DNA of 64,000 nucleotides from JAYKGU01 sp035285585. Lineage in GTDB: Bacteria > Cyanobacteriota > Cyanobacteriia > CAKZMO01. Both the position numbers and the translations under genes were made by a program. Positions within the stretch are counted from its first letter, which is position 1, and every line of letters starts with the position of its first letter. The notes below the pieces were generated by a model. That model ran no database searches. It worked only from the letters and a program-made list of their open reading frames with translations, and was not told the DNA's origin. Positions 1 to 7,691 of the stretch are shown here, one piece after another. Location of the stretch: positions 1-64,000 of the forward strand of contig JAYKGU010000021.1 of NCBI GenBank assembly GCA_035285585.1. Reading direction: 5' to 3'.

Positions 1-42
1 TTTTCTAACATGAATTTAATTGTGCTGACCTACTTACAATGC

Positions 43-1122
43 CTACCGCGATTGATGGTCGAACAACCCCTGGATGAGGGTGACATCTACATGGTTGCTA
101 TACTCCAGGGCCTCATCCTGGAGATCAAGCTGGAGATTAATCTTGTTAAGGTCGCGAAACACCTGGCTTAACTTTCCTGGCGTCGCTGGTGTACCCATAA
201 AGGCAAGCGCAGCGTCGTAGGAGGTGTACTGCACCCCCTCCAGATCTACGGCCATTGCCTCAGGGGTGACATCAAAATAAGGGGCAGCCACCGCTAGAAA
301 CTGCTCTGGATCAGACTCATAGAGGTCAATGGCGCGGTAAATACCCCGGAGAAACTTGCGATACTTCTCGGGGTCAGCCTGCAGATCGCCCGTATGGACG
401 ATGATGACGTCGGTGATCAGGCCATTAAAGTCTTTAGAGGAGAGCAGGATTTTAGCGCCTTGTTTGCTGGTGTTTTCTACAATGCTGCTCATCATTGGCT
501 CCCAGGTGGCCACCGCTGCCACCTCCGGATCTTCAAACACCGCACTAGAGTCGTCTGTGCTGATCAGGCGCACGTCTAAGTCTTCATTGATGTTGTAGCC
601 CAATTGGCTGAGAGCATATTGGGTCATCACCGTGCCAGGGTGGTTAATTTCTCCGGCAAATACCTTGCCCACCAGGTCTTCAACCGAGTTAATGCCGGGG
701 GCCGCCACAACGCCATCAGCCCCTACAGATACGTCGATTGTGCCGATAATTGTGCCCTGGGTGTTTACAGTGCGGGGGCGAGTCATGTACTCCCCAATGG
801 TACGCATGGTGCATTCGATGTCGCCCCGATCCATGGCGGGCATTACATTGGCGCGATCGTTATCGAAGACAGTAATGACTTCCAGTCCTTCTTCAGCAAA
901 GTAGCCGAGTTCAGAGGCGACGTGAACTGGGGCGAATCCAAACCAGAATGGAAAGATGCAGCGAATAACCTCGGTTCCTTGCTCAGGTTTGGTGCTGGCG
1001 ACCCCAGGGCTTACTGCCTGCGGGGTGTTAACCGGCCCGCTTCCACAGCCCAGGGCGATCGCCCCAATTAGCGAGGCGGCGATCGCCACCCCCCAATGAC
1101 GAATCTTGCATGAAGTCTTCAT
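43..1122 (-). CDS. NitT/TauT-type ABC transporter solute-binding lipoprotein
   Basis: Predicted periplasmic binding lipoprotein of the SsuA/THI5/NMT1-like family, 359 aa from the ATG at 1122. The N-terminus has a basic start, a hydrophobic stretch and a lipobox ending in A-L-G-C, so the mature protein should be lipid-anchored. After the anchor come the bilobed-fold signatures: a lobe-1 start with FAPVHVASELGYFAEEGLEV, then a GKVFA segment and a later ATWEP segment typical of these proteins. An upstream in-frame start at 1194 exists, but it would put the lipobox too far in. The substrate cannot be read from sequence; nitrate, sulfonate, pyrimidine and thiamine-precursor binders all share this fold. 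No permease or ATPase gene lies to the right; they may lie beyond the left edge, because this gene ends only 42 bases from it. Confidence 0.85.
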   Translation of the reverse strand: MKTSCKIRHWGVAIAASLIGAIALGCGSGPVNTPQAVSPGVASTKPEQGTEVIRCIFPFWFGFAPVHVASELGYFAEEGLEVITVFDNDRANVMPAMDRGDIECTMRTIGEYMTRPRTVNTQGTIIGTIDVSVGADGVVAAPGINSVEDLVGKVFAGEINHPGTVMTQYALSQLGYNINEDLDVRLISTDDSSAVFEDPEVAAVATWEPMMSSIVENTSKQGAKILLSSKDFNGLITDVIIVHTGDLQADPEKYRKFLRGIYRAIDLYESDPEQFLAVAAPYFDVTPEAMAVDLEGVQYTSYDAALAFMGTPATPGKLSQVFRDLNKINLQLDLQDEALEYSNHVDVTLIQGLFDHQSR

Positions 1123-1767
1123 TTTGAGCCTGATGCCTTTTGATAGGGTGCACACTGAAAAATAGAACGCCAGGGTTAGCCGGATGCTTATCAAATAGTT
1201 AACCGTGGGCCGGTTCGAGATTCACAAACGCCTGCGCTGCGTTAGTCTCTCAACTATTGGCCCTTATTTCGATGAGCACGCCAGCCTGCCTCCAGTTCAG
1301 TTAGCGTAACTGATTTCCTGTCAAATCTCATGGGGGCTTGAATTTTGACAGATGGGTTGACAAATCATTTGACAGATTATGGGACTAGCTCTGCCAGATT
1401 TGTTGGAACAGATTTAGCAGATTTGACGGCACACTTCCTAATGGTTGAGACCCTCCACTTTAATCTGCCCATTTGTCAAGCGTTAATCCCTTACGGGATG
1501 GATCTGTGAACAACGAAAGCTATCATAGTGGAAATTTTGCGCGCCAGATAAGCTACTTTGCGAGATCGCTGTAAATTATCCGCTGCTACATAATATTAAG
1601 CCTAAACTTTAAGATTTGGGTAAACTGGTCAGGTAAATTGAATTGATCAAAGCCAGAACATATACTCAGGAATGTACGAGATTGATCACTTTTGCCTATA
1701 GCTGAATCCTAAATTCCGCACTTCTCTCCTGAAGTCCATAGCGGTTTTCAATCGTATGAGGCACAGA
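1123..1767. promoter_or_regulatory. intergenic control region with three 12-bp TTGACA repeats
   Basis: No gene seen in 645 bases. TTGACA occurs at 1345, 1357 and 1369, exactly 12 bp apart, each followed by (G/A)AT. TGTCAAATC at 1319 and ATTTGTCAA near 1475 are the same word in the opposite orientation. Three CAGATTT words follow between about 1395 and 1425. The region is upstream of the lipoprotein gene, so it may be an operator cluster. The regulator is unknown. Confidence 0.45.
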
Positions 1768-2613
1768 TTAGACTGAACCCAATCCCTCAGGTCTGGTCTG
1801 CACCTGGTTCGTGTAATAGCGAGCAATGTCTCCACAGGTGGTTACCCAGACGCCATCGTGCGATCGCACATAGTCAATCAGCCGCGCCAACATGAGCAGG
1901 CGAGCTGGACGCCCGATAACTTCGGGGTGCATCGTCAAGACAAACGCTCCACCATAGTGATAGATGCCGTCAAATTCCTCTTTCCACAGTTGAAACGCCT
2001 TTTCACAGGTGTCGATCATGCCGCTGCCCATGGGCGGGTGGGCGATGAAGGCAAATTGCTCCCAATCGTCATTTGTCCAGTGAACAGGAATCTCCACCAG
2101 GTTCCCGGTGGCTGTGGAAATCAGGTAGGGGCGATCGTCATCCATCAGAGATGAGTCATACAGCATCCCGTGCTGAGATAAGATAGATGGCGTCCTCTGG
2201 TGAACATCCCACCAGGGTGCCCGATAGCCTAAGGGCATCTGCCCGGTGATGTCCCTCAGGATCTGGCGGGTCTTCACCAGAACCGCTGCTTCCTCTGCCG
2301 GATTCAGTTCCGTCACCTTTTCGTGGAGATATCCGTGAACCCCCACCTCATGCCCTTCATCATAGATCCGCTTAATCAAGTCGGAATTGAGTTCCGCTGT
2401 ATAGCCAGGAACAAAGAACGAGGCGCGTATCTCCTTCTTTCGCAGCAGGTCTAAAATTCGTGGTACCCCCACCTTGGGACCATATCGCGCCCACGATAAA
2501 ACCGACAGGCGTTCTGAGTTGCGCTGATCTGCCTGGAGCATTCCCGCTTCCCCATCGATATCAAAACTGAAGACCGCTGCACACTGCACTCCCTCAGGCC
2601 AGATTAGGTTCAT
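1768..2613 (-). CDS. CE4 polysaccharide deacetylase family protein (HpPgdA-like)
   Basis: 281-aa NodB-fold hydrolase of carbohydrate esterase family 4. Motifs in order: FSFDID (metal/catalytic Asp pair) near the N-terminus, HGYLHEK (metal-binding H-x3-H), RAPWWDVH (motif 3), and LTMHPE (C-terminal catalytic His). The arrangement matches the subgroup of peptidoglycan-deacetylase-like enzymes of the Helicobacter PgdA type, which lack a signal peptide and can act on small amide substrates; none is seen here. I chose the ATG at 2613; a TTG at 2631 would add six residues. It lies between the solute-binding lipoprotein gene (same strand) and a divergent Lrp/AsnC regulator, suggesting a small uptake-and-hydrolysis module for a nitrogen-containing compound (inference). 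Confidence 0.8.
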   Translation of the reverse strand: MNLIWPEGVQCAAVFSFDIDGEAGMLQADQRNSERLSVLSWARYGPKVGVPRILDLLRKKEIRASFFVPGYTAELNSDLIKRIYDEGHEVGVHGYLHEKVTELNPAEEAAVLVKTRQILRDITGQMPLGYRAPWWDVHQRTPSILSQHGMLYDSSLMDDDRPYLISTATGNLVEIPVHWTNDDWEQFAFIAHPPMGSGMIDTCEKAFQLWKEEFDGIYHYGGAFVLTMHPEVIGRPARLLMLARLIDYVRSHDGVWVTTCGDIARYYTNQVQTRPEGLGSV

Positions 2614-2946
2614 ACCGTTCACTCTATACAAATTGAAGCTGTTTCACGATGTCGTTACGAACCTGACGATCTCTATGATCTTGCTAGTATGATCTCTATG
2701 ATCTTGCGAGATTCGAGAGCGTGCTTCCCAATGGTTAGCACGGTTTTTAGTGATTTTCTTTGATACCTTTATCAAGAAGGTCTATACATTTTGAATTTAA
2801 TTCGGAAGAGAGGCGCAATTAATGAATTAGGATAAGTGTACCGGCTATTCCTCATTGGAAAGCAAGGATCTTTTTTTCAACTACTCCAACCGTACCTTGA
2901 AACCCACTATTCTCCTTTTTCCTTGAAGAGTTTTTCCTTAAAGAGT
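2614..2946. promoter_or_regulatory. divergent promoter region with a 17-bp direct repeat
   Basis: This 333-base stretch separates the deacetylase (minus) from the Lrp/AsnC gene (plus). GATCTCTATGATCTTGC occurs perfectly at 2668-2684 and again at 2691-2707, a 23-bp period. Lrp/AsnC proteins bind multiple phased sites as oligomers, so this is a candidate operator for the neighbouring regulator (inference). The downstream half is AT-rich. Confidence 0.45.
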
Positions 2947-3432
2947 ATGCCCCAATCAGAACAGGCCGAGCAGGCTGTAGCGCCTATGTCCCTTGACACT
3001 GTTGACCAGGAAATTGTCAATCTCCTCCGTTCGGATGGACGCATGGCGTTCACCGAAATCGCCAAACGGCTGGGTATTCCAGAGGCAACCGCTCGATATC
3101 GCGTGCAGCGATTGCTGCAGTCGGGCGTCATCCGCATTCAGGCATGGCCAAATCCAGAAAAGCTGGGCAAGCCTCATATTCTCGTGGTGTGGCTGATTGT
3201 CGAGAGCAATCAGATCGATACCATCGCTGAAGTGCTGTCTGAGATGTCGGAAGTTCGTTTCGTCGCTATTACGGCGGGGCGGTACAACATCTTTGCAGAT
3301 GTTTACTACGGCACCCACAGCGAGTTGCTGCACTTTTTCAATAAGCTCCATCAGATCCCCGGAATTTTGAGCTACGAGTCGCAAATTGTTCTAAAGCTCC
3401 TGAAAGCTGAATATAAGTACACCCTTAACTAG
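2947..3432 (+). CDS. Lrp/AsnC family transcriptional regulator
   Basis: 161 aa from the ATG at 2947, the normal size for the family. The N-terminal winged HTH begins at LDTVDQEIVNLLRSDGRMAF and has the typical recognition segment (IPEATARYRVQRLL). The C-terminal RAM/ligand-binding domain follows, with the G-x-Y-(N/D) signature seen as TAGRYNIFADVYY. Starts at 2836 (GTG, long) and 2986 (ATG, 148 aa) are possible; the GTG would add a non-family extension. It is transcribed away from the deacetylase and lipoprotein genes and probably regulates them, perhaps by sensing an amino acid or similar ligand. Confidence 0.85.
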   Translation: MPQSEQAEQAVAPMSLDTVDQEIVNLLRSDGRMAFTEIAKRLGIPEATARYRVQRLLQSGVIRIQAWPNPEKLGKPHILVVWLIVESNQIDTIAEVLSEMSEVRFVAITAGRYNIFADVYYGTHSELLHFFNKLHQIPGILSYESQIVLKLLKAEYKYTLN

Positions 3433-3475
3433 GCTCGTGCTCAGGCCAGAACAGCTAGTGGCTGGACGGGAGAAA

Positions 3476-3553
3476 CAAGTTTTGAGTTTTGAAAGTTGAG
3501 TTTTTAATAAAAGGGGGCGGCCCTTGGACTCAAAAATCAAAACTTGAAACTTG
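3476..3553. terminator. imperfect inverted repeat between convergent genes
   Basis: CAAGTTTTGAGTTTTG... at 3476-3500 is answered by ...CAAAACTTGAAACTTG at 3529-3553, with an AAGGGGG/CCCTT centre followed by A/T-rich flanks. It sits exactly between the convergent Lrp-family and helicase genes, so it may be a bidirectional terminator. It could also be a decayed intergenic repeat. Confidence 0.4.
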
Positions 3554-3567
3554 AATCTTGCTGCTTT

Positions 3568-5070
3568 CTAGTCAAGCTTCCCGTCGCGATCGCCATAGTT
3601 CGGGGACGATTCTGCTGCCCGACGGCTGGGCTGTCCCCAGTCTTCTGCGGGTTGGGACGGGGTAGGCACCAGCTCAAGCTGACCGGAGCGGGCAGAGGAT
3701 GGACGGGAAGTTTGCCGTCGTCGTTTGGATACGCCCTCCTCCGACGTCTCTTCGGCCACAACTTCATAGAGGCGGGCTACGGTTTTGTCCGAACTTTTGC
3801 GCAGGACTCGCCCCAACCGCTGAATATACTCGCGGGTTGACCCCGTCCCCGACAGCAAAATCGCCACGCTCGCCGCTGGCACATCTACCCCCTCGTTGAG
3901 CACATGGGAGGCGGCCAGAACGCGATAGGTGCCGTCGCGGAAGCTCTGGAGAATCTCGTGGCGCTCTTTAACGGGGGTCTGGTGGGTGATGGCGGGAATG
4001 AGAAACTCCTGGGAAATGCGATAGACGGTAGCGTTGTCGTTGGTGAAGATCAGCGTTTGTTCCGGGTAGTGATCCGCCAGCAGATCCGCCAGGATTCGCA
4101 GCTTGCCTTCCGTTCCCAGAGCGATCGCCTTGGCCTCCCGATGGGCCAGCATCGCCCGCCGCCCTGCCTTTGACCGGGCACTGTCGCGCACAAACCGCTG
4201 CCAGCCCTCCATGCTGCCCAGCCAGATATTGGCCTCCTGGAGGAAAGCGTTGCGGGTTTGGATGAGTCGATCGTAGCGATCGCGCTCCTGCTCAGACAGG
4301 GACACTTTAATCTGAATAATTTCGTGGGGGGCCAGGGCCTGCCCTGCCAGGTCTTCGGGCGATCGCTGGTAGACCACCCGCCCCAGCAGCCCATCCAGAT
4401 CTACATGGCGACCATCGGAGCGATCGGGGGTGGCTGTCAGCCCCAGGCGGTAGGGGGCAATGGCGAACTCCGCCGTCACCCGGTTAAAGTCACTGGGCAA
4501 ATGATGGCACTCGTCGCAGATCAGCAGGGCATAGCGGTTGCCAATTTGCTCTGCATGGATGGCAGCACTGTCGTAGGTGGCCACCAGAATGGGGGAGCGA
4601 TCGCGCGAGCCGCCGCCCAGCACCCCCACCTCTACGTCGGGAAAAGCAGCCATCAGATGGGCATACCACTGGTGCATGAGATCCAGGGTCGGGACGGTGA
4701 TCAGGGTGCTACGGGGGGTTGCCTGCATCGCCATCTGGGCCAGGTAGGTTTTACCCGAGGCCGTGGGCAGTACCACCACCCCCTGACGATCGGCGGCAAT
4801 CCACGCATCCAGCGCCTCCCGCTGGTGAGGGTAGGGCGTCATTTCCAGGCTGGGCTTGAGATCGAGGGGGCCAAACTCCCGCGCCTGGTCAATCAGCGCG
4901 ACTCCGTCTGCCTGCAGGCACTCCACCAGCCGCCGATAGTGAATGGCGGGTATGCGGAACCGCTCGATGCGGTCGTCCCAGGTGGCATAGTCAATCCAGC
5001 CTTTCCCCCGCGGTGGGGGATGGAGGATGAGGGTTCCCCGGTCGTACTTAAGCGTTGGCGATCGCGCCAT
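3568..5070 (-). CDS. XPB/RAD25-like superfamily 2 DNA helicase
   Basis: 500-aa SF2 helicase. The motifs are all present: PTASGKTYL (Walker A), ICDECHHLP (motif II, DECH variant), LTATP (motif III), and QRLGRVLRKS (motif VI). Residues 1-75 form a small N-terminal domain before the Q-like PYPHQREALDAW segment, as in the bacterial and archaeal XPB family. The last 60 residues are Arg/Ser/Pro-rich and probably disordered. Family members unwind DNA in repair, and archaeal XPB pairs with the nuclease Bax1; no Bax1-like gene is adjacent here. The peptidase gene upstream on the same strand ends 52 bases before this start. Confidence 0.85.
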   Translation of the reverse strand: MARSPTLKYDRGTLILHPPPRGKGWIDYATWDDRIERFRIPAIHYRRLVECLQADGVALIDQAREFGPLDLKPSLEMTPYPHQREALDAWIAADRQGVVVLPTASGKTYLAQMAMQATPRSTLITVPTLDLMHQWYAHLMAAFPDVEVGVLGGGSRDRSPILVATYDSAAIHAEQIGNRYALLICDECHHLPSDFNRVTAEFAIAPYRLGLTATPDRSDGRHVDLDGLLGRVVYQRSPEDLAGQALAPHEIIQIKVSLSEQERDRYDRLIQTRNAFLQEANIWLGSMEGWQRFVRDSARSKAGRRAMLAHREAKAIALGTEGKLRILADLLADHYPEQTLIFTNDNATVYRISQEFLIPAITHQTPVKERHEILQSFRDGTYRVLAASHVLNEGVDVPAASVAILLSGTGSTREYIQRLGRVLRKSSDKTVARLYEVVAEETSEEGVSKRRRQTSRPSSARSGQLELVPTPSQPAEDWGQPSRRAAESSPNYGDRDGKLD

Positions 5071-5122
5071 GAAGGGTTATTAAAGATGCAGCCGTCTCGC
5101 CTATTGTAGAGAACTTTCGTAC

Positions 5123-5527
5123 CTAATCAAATCGGCACACCACCTTTCCCAAAATTTGTTTGGCGGCAACTGCACCAAACTGGCGGCTGTCGGTACTTTC
5201 TGTGGGGTTGTCCCCCAGGACAAAGCAATGGCCCGTGGGCAGCACCAACCGCACTCGCTTGACCAAGCGAAAATGGGGGCGATCGGGATGGTCGATTAAT
5301 ACCAGATCGCCTTCAACTGGGGGCGTCTGTCGGTAGGCCGTTGGATCGACCAGCACCTCATCGTCGGGCTGGAGCAGGGGCAGCATGGAGCGACCCACCA
5401 CCCGGTAGCGACGACGGCGGCGCAGCAACCAGAGCAGCCAGTCCCGGGCCGTGGCGTCGGGGAGAGCTGTGGGGCTAGATGGAGCTGGCGTTTTGGCGGC
5501 GGGTAGAGAGGGGAGTAAGGATGACAC
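5123..5527 (-). CDS. sodX: nickel-type superoxide dismutase maturation peptidase (S26)
   Basis: 134-aa signal-peptidase-I-like protein. The Ser-Lys dyad is visible as GRSMLP (nucleophile Ser) and FRLVKRV (general-base Lys), and the C-terminal GDNPTESTDSRQFG box is complete. It is soluble-looking apart from a weak hydrophobic segment, as expected for the NiSOD-processing subfamily (SodX) that removes the propeptide so that the new N-terminal His can bind nickel. It lies 114 bases downstream of sodN on the same strand. The start is GTG at 5527; no ATG gives a better N-terminus. Identification rests mainly on the S26 motifs plus the sodN neighbour. Confidence 0.88.
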   Translation of the reverse strand: MSSLLPSLPAAKTPAPSSPTALPDATARDWLLWLLRRRRRYRVVGRSMLPLLQPDDEVLVDPTAYRQTPPVEGDLVLIDHPDRPHFRLVKRVRLVLPTGHCFVLGDNPTESTDSRQFGAVAAKQILGKVVCRFD

Positions 5528-5569
5528 CGGCAGCCGAAGTACGGGAATCGGGATGAATCATCAAGGGAA

Positions 5570-5608
5570 CTGGGCGATCGCAGGCGTAAACATCGGGCGA
5601 TCGCCCAG
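5570..5608. promoter_or_regulatory. HIP1-based stem-loop between sodN and sodX
   Basis: CTGGGCGATCG at 5570-5580 is perfectly inverted as CGATCGCCCAG at 5598-5608. The transcript running from sodN into sodX would form an 11-bp stem with a 17-base loop. It could lower sodX expression relative to sodN; no T-run follows, so it is not a classic terminator. Confidence 0.35.
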
Positions 5609-5641
5609 CAAGTCGATTAAAAATCAGAACCTGATGCCTAC

Positions 5642-6118
5642 CTAGCTGGCCTTATAGAAAGGCACGTCGCGCTCTTTGGTAGCCCAGAACATCTGGTGGA
5701 TTTTTTCAATGGCCTCCATCAGCTCGGTGCAGTGCTCCTGGCTCACTTCCACCTTGCAGGCAGAGCAGAGCTTGGCTGCCTTCCAGAAGGTGTCGTGCAG
5801 GTCGGGGAACTTCTCGAGGTGAACGGGCTTGAAGTAGTCCGTCCAGAGAATCAGCAGTTCGTCCTTGGTGATTTGAGCCTGCTCTTCCTTGATGGCCACA
5901 AAGCGAGACATGGTGTTTTCGTAGGCTGCCATGGCATGGGAATCGCTGGGGGCCGGAGGCGTCAGGGCGAGAATTTTTTTGGTCATGGAAACCACTGCTT
6001 CGGCGGCGATCCGTGCGGACGCGGGATCGTATACACCACAAGGCCCATCACAGTGGGCGTGGGCTGCTTCAGCGGGGAACCAGGCTTTGATTTTGGAAGC
6101 AATTGTTTTAAGCATCAT
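5642..6118 (-). CDS. sodN: nickel superoxide dismutase precursor
   Basis: 158-aa precursor of Ni-SOD, which converts superoxide to oxygen and hydrogen peroxide. After a short basic propeptide the mature N-terminus is HCDGPCGVYDP, the Ni-hook in which His1, Cys2 and Cys6 bind nickel. The rest is the helical bundle (KKILAL, KDELLILWTDYFKP, FWKAAKLCSACK). Two adjacent ATGs (6118 and 6115) are possible starts. The processing peptidase gene follows on the same strand and a SufR-like repressor is divergent. A Ni enzyme in a photosynthetic cell spares iron. Confidence 0.95.
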   Translation of the reverse strand: MMLKTIASKIKAWFPAEAAHAHCDGPCGVYDPASARIAAEAVVSMTKKILALTPPAPSDSHAMAAYENTMSRFVAIKEEQAQITKDELLILWTDYFKPVHLEKFPDLHDTFWKAAKLCSACKVEVSQEHCTELMEAIEKIHQMFWATKERDVPFYKAS

Positions 6119-6605
6119 CTTTGCCACTCTATCAGTGTATCTGCTGTCAAACCGAGAGTAACGCTCGTCAAACACTCGTCAGAGAATGTAACCCGTTCAG
6201 GTACATCCCCCTATTCAGAGCATTGGGACTTTCAATAGTATTTTATATCAAAACTCCGCACCGAATCGCCAATATTGGCAAACCCCCCAGAGGGGATGAA
6301 TGTAGACTAGAATACAGTAACGGGCTTGATCGCCGCTTATAGCTTGGGATAGTCTAGCATCCGGAGCAACCCGGACTCCAACACTCCGATCAACGCAGCT
6401 CATCGCCTCCTCCCTCTTATGAATCGGTTAGGCTTAATAGATAGGCCAATAGGCCCGGCTTATGAATAGGTTAAGTTGAGAACCTACCCGAAAAACTTGT
6501 AGGGACTTGGAATGCAAAAGATCTGACGGTTCTTCGGACAGGTCCTTAAGGGAATGGGTAGGAGCGCCTGTGGCTTATCGCCGTCATCGAAAGAAATGCG
6601 TGGGC
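6119..6605. promoter_or_regulatory. divergent sodN/SufR-like control region
   Basis: No gene in these 487 bases. A perfect 12-bp palindrome GCCAATATTGGC lies at 6268-6279, about 150 bp upstream of sodN. Closer to the regulator, TATGAATCGGTTAGGCTT (from about 6418) and TATGAATAGGTTAAGTTG (from about 6461) form an imperfect direct repeat. These are candidate operators. The known Synechocystis SufR site (CAAC-N6-GTTG) was not found. Confidence 0.35.
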
Positions 6606-7271
6606 ATGAGTGCACTTGCTAATGCTTCGGATTCCAGCGTCAAAGACCAAATCATTCAACTACTGAAGCTGCGAGGGCCACAAACGGCAGCATCCCTGGC
6701 TGACCAGCTTGGTGTGTCGCCAATGGCCATTCGCCAGCATCTGCAGGTGCTGCGGGAAAAGCAATGGGTTTCTTACACCGAAGAGCGCCAGCCCGTTGGG
6801 CGGCCCGTCAAGCGGTGGGAGCTAACGGCTCAGACCTGTCATCTGTTTCCCAATAATCACGAAGACCTCGCGATTAACCTGCTTCAGGATGTACAGCAAG
6901 TTTTTGGTGAAGAAGGTTTTGCAGCCCTGTTAGCAGAGCGGGTGCAAACCCAAATTCGAACCTATGCCGAAAAGCTTTCGGCCCACCACTGGCGCAGTCG
7001 CGTGGGGCAAATTGCCCAACTGCGAAGTCAGGAAGGGTACATGGCAGAGGTGATTGAGCAAGCGGATGAGTCGGTGCTGCTGGTGGAAAATCACTGCTCT
7101 ATCCATGCTGCTGCCCAGGCCTGTTCTCAATTTTGTGCTGGTGAGCTAGAAGTTTTTCAGGCCCTGCTGGGGGATGGCATTACCGTAGAACGGCAGGAAC
7201 ATATTTTAGTGGGCGATCGCCGCTGTGCTTACCGCATCTCTCCCCATCCCTCTCCTACCAAGGAGGAATAA
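6606..7271 (+). CDS. sufR: SufR-like iron-sulfur-responsive HTH repressor
   Basis: 221 aa from the ATG at 6606. An N-terminal DeoR/ArsR-like winged HTH (AASLADQLGVSPMAIRQHLQ) is followed by a helical region and a C-terminal Cys cluster: NHCSIHAAAQACSQFC, then a last Cys in GDRRCAYRI. That spacing and the EHI-x-GDRRC-x-YRI ending match SufR, the [4Fe-4S]-binding repressor of the suf operon. In many cyanobacteria sufR is divergent from sufBCDS; here it diverges from nickel SOD instead, so it may be a SufR paralogue coupling iron or oxidative status to sodN (inference). The next gene starts 42 bases on. Confidence 0.78.
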   Translation: MSALANASDSSVKDQIIQLLKLRGPQTAASLADQLGVSPMAIRQHLQVLREKQWVSYTEERQPVGRPVKRWELTAQTCHLFPNNHEDLAINLLQDVQQVFGEEGFAALLAERVQTQIRTYAEKLSAHHWRSRVGQIAQLRSQEGYMAEVIEQADESVLLVENHCSIHAAAQACSQFCAGELEVFQALLGDGITVERQEHILVGDRRCAYRISPHPSPTKEE

Positions 7272-7313
7272 ACGCGGTTAGGATCAAGCAAGCGATTCGT
7301 CAGGAGTAGCGGA

Positions 7314-7688
7314 ATGGTTCGACTATTTTTAGGGTTGGCGGGGGCATCTGGAGCCATCGCAGTAGCGGCGGGGGCACTGGCCTCCCACGGGCTAGCCAGC
7401 CGCCTTAGCCCAGAGGCGATCGCCGTTTTTCAAACGGGGGTCCGCTACCAGATGTATCACGCGATCGCCCTCCTCGCCGTCGCCCTGTTGCTCGCCACCG
7501 CTAAATTTAAGGCCCTTCCCTTAATCGCTGCAGGCGCAGCTTTTGTTGTCGGAGCGATCCTCTTTTCCGGCAGTCTGTACTTGATTAGCGGCCTGGGGGT
7601 GACTTCGGTGGGCATTCTCACCCCCATTGGTGGCGTGATTCTCATTGGCGGCTGGTGCTGCCTGATTGGGGCTGCCTTTAGCCAGTAG
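7314..7688 (+). CDS. DUF423 family small membrane protein
   Basis: 124-aa protein with four predicted transmembrane helices. It has the DUF423 pattern: GAxGVAxGAxAxHGL-like N-terminus (AGASGAIAVAAGALASHGL), VRYQMYHAIALL, FSGSLYLISG and a closing TPIGGVILIGGW. The family is widespread (YgdD-like) with no established biochemical role. It follows the SufR-like gene on the same strand and ends three bases from the convergent M23 peptidase gene. Confidence 0.88.
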   Translation: MVRLFLGLAGASGAIAVAAGALASHGLASRLSPEAIAVFQTGVRYQMYHAIALLAVALLLATAKFKALPLIAAGAAFVVGAILFSGSLYLISGLGVTSVGILTPIGGVILIGGWCCLIGAAFSQ

Positions 7689-7691
7689 GGT

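Noticed and set aside
4258..5109. 283-codon plus-strand frame opposite the helicase
   Set aside because: All helicase motifs are on the minus strand; the plus frame is Gly/His/Gln-rich shadow sequence.
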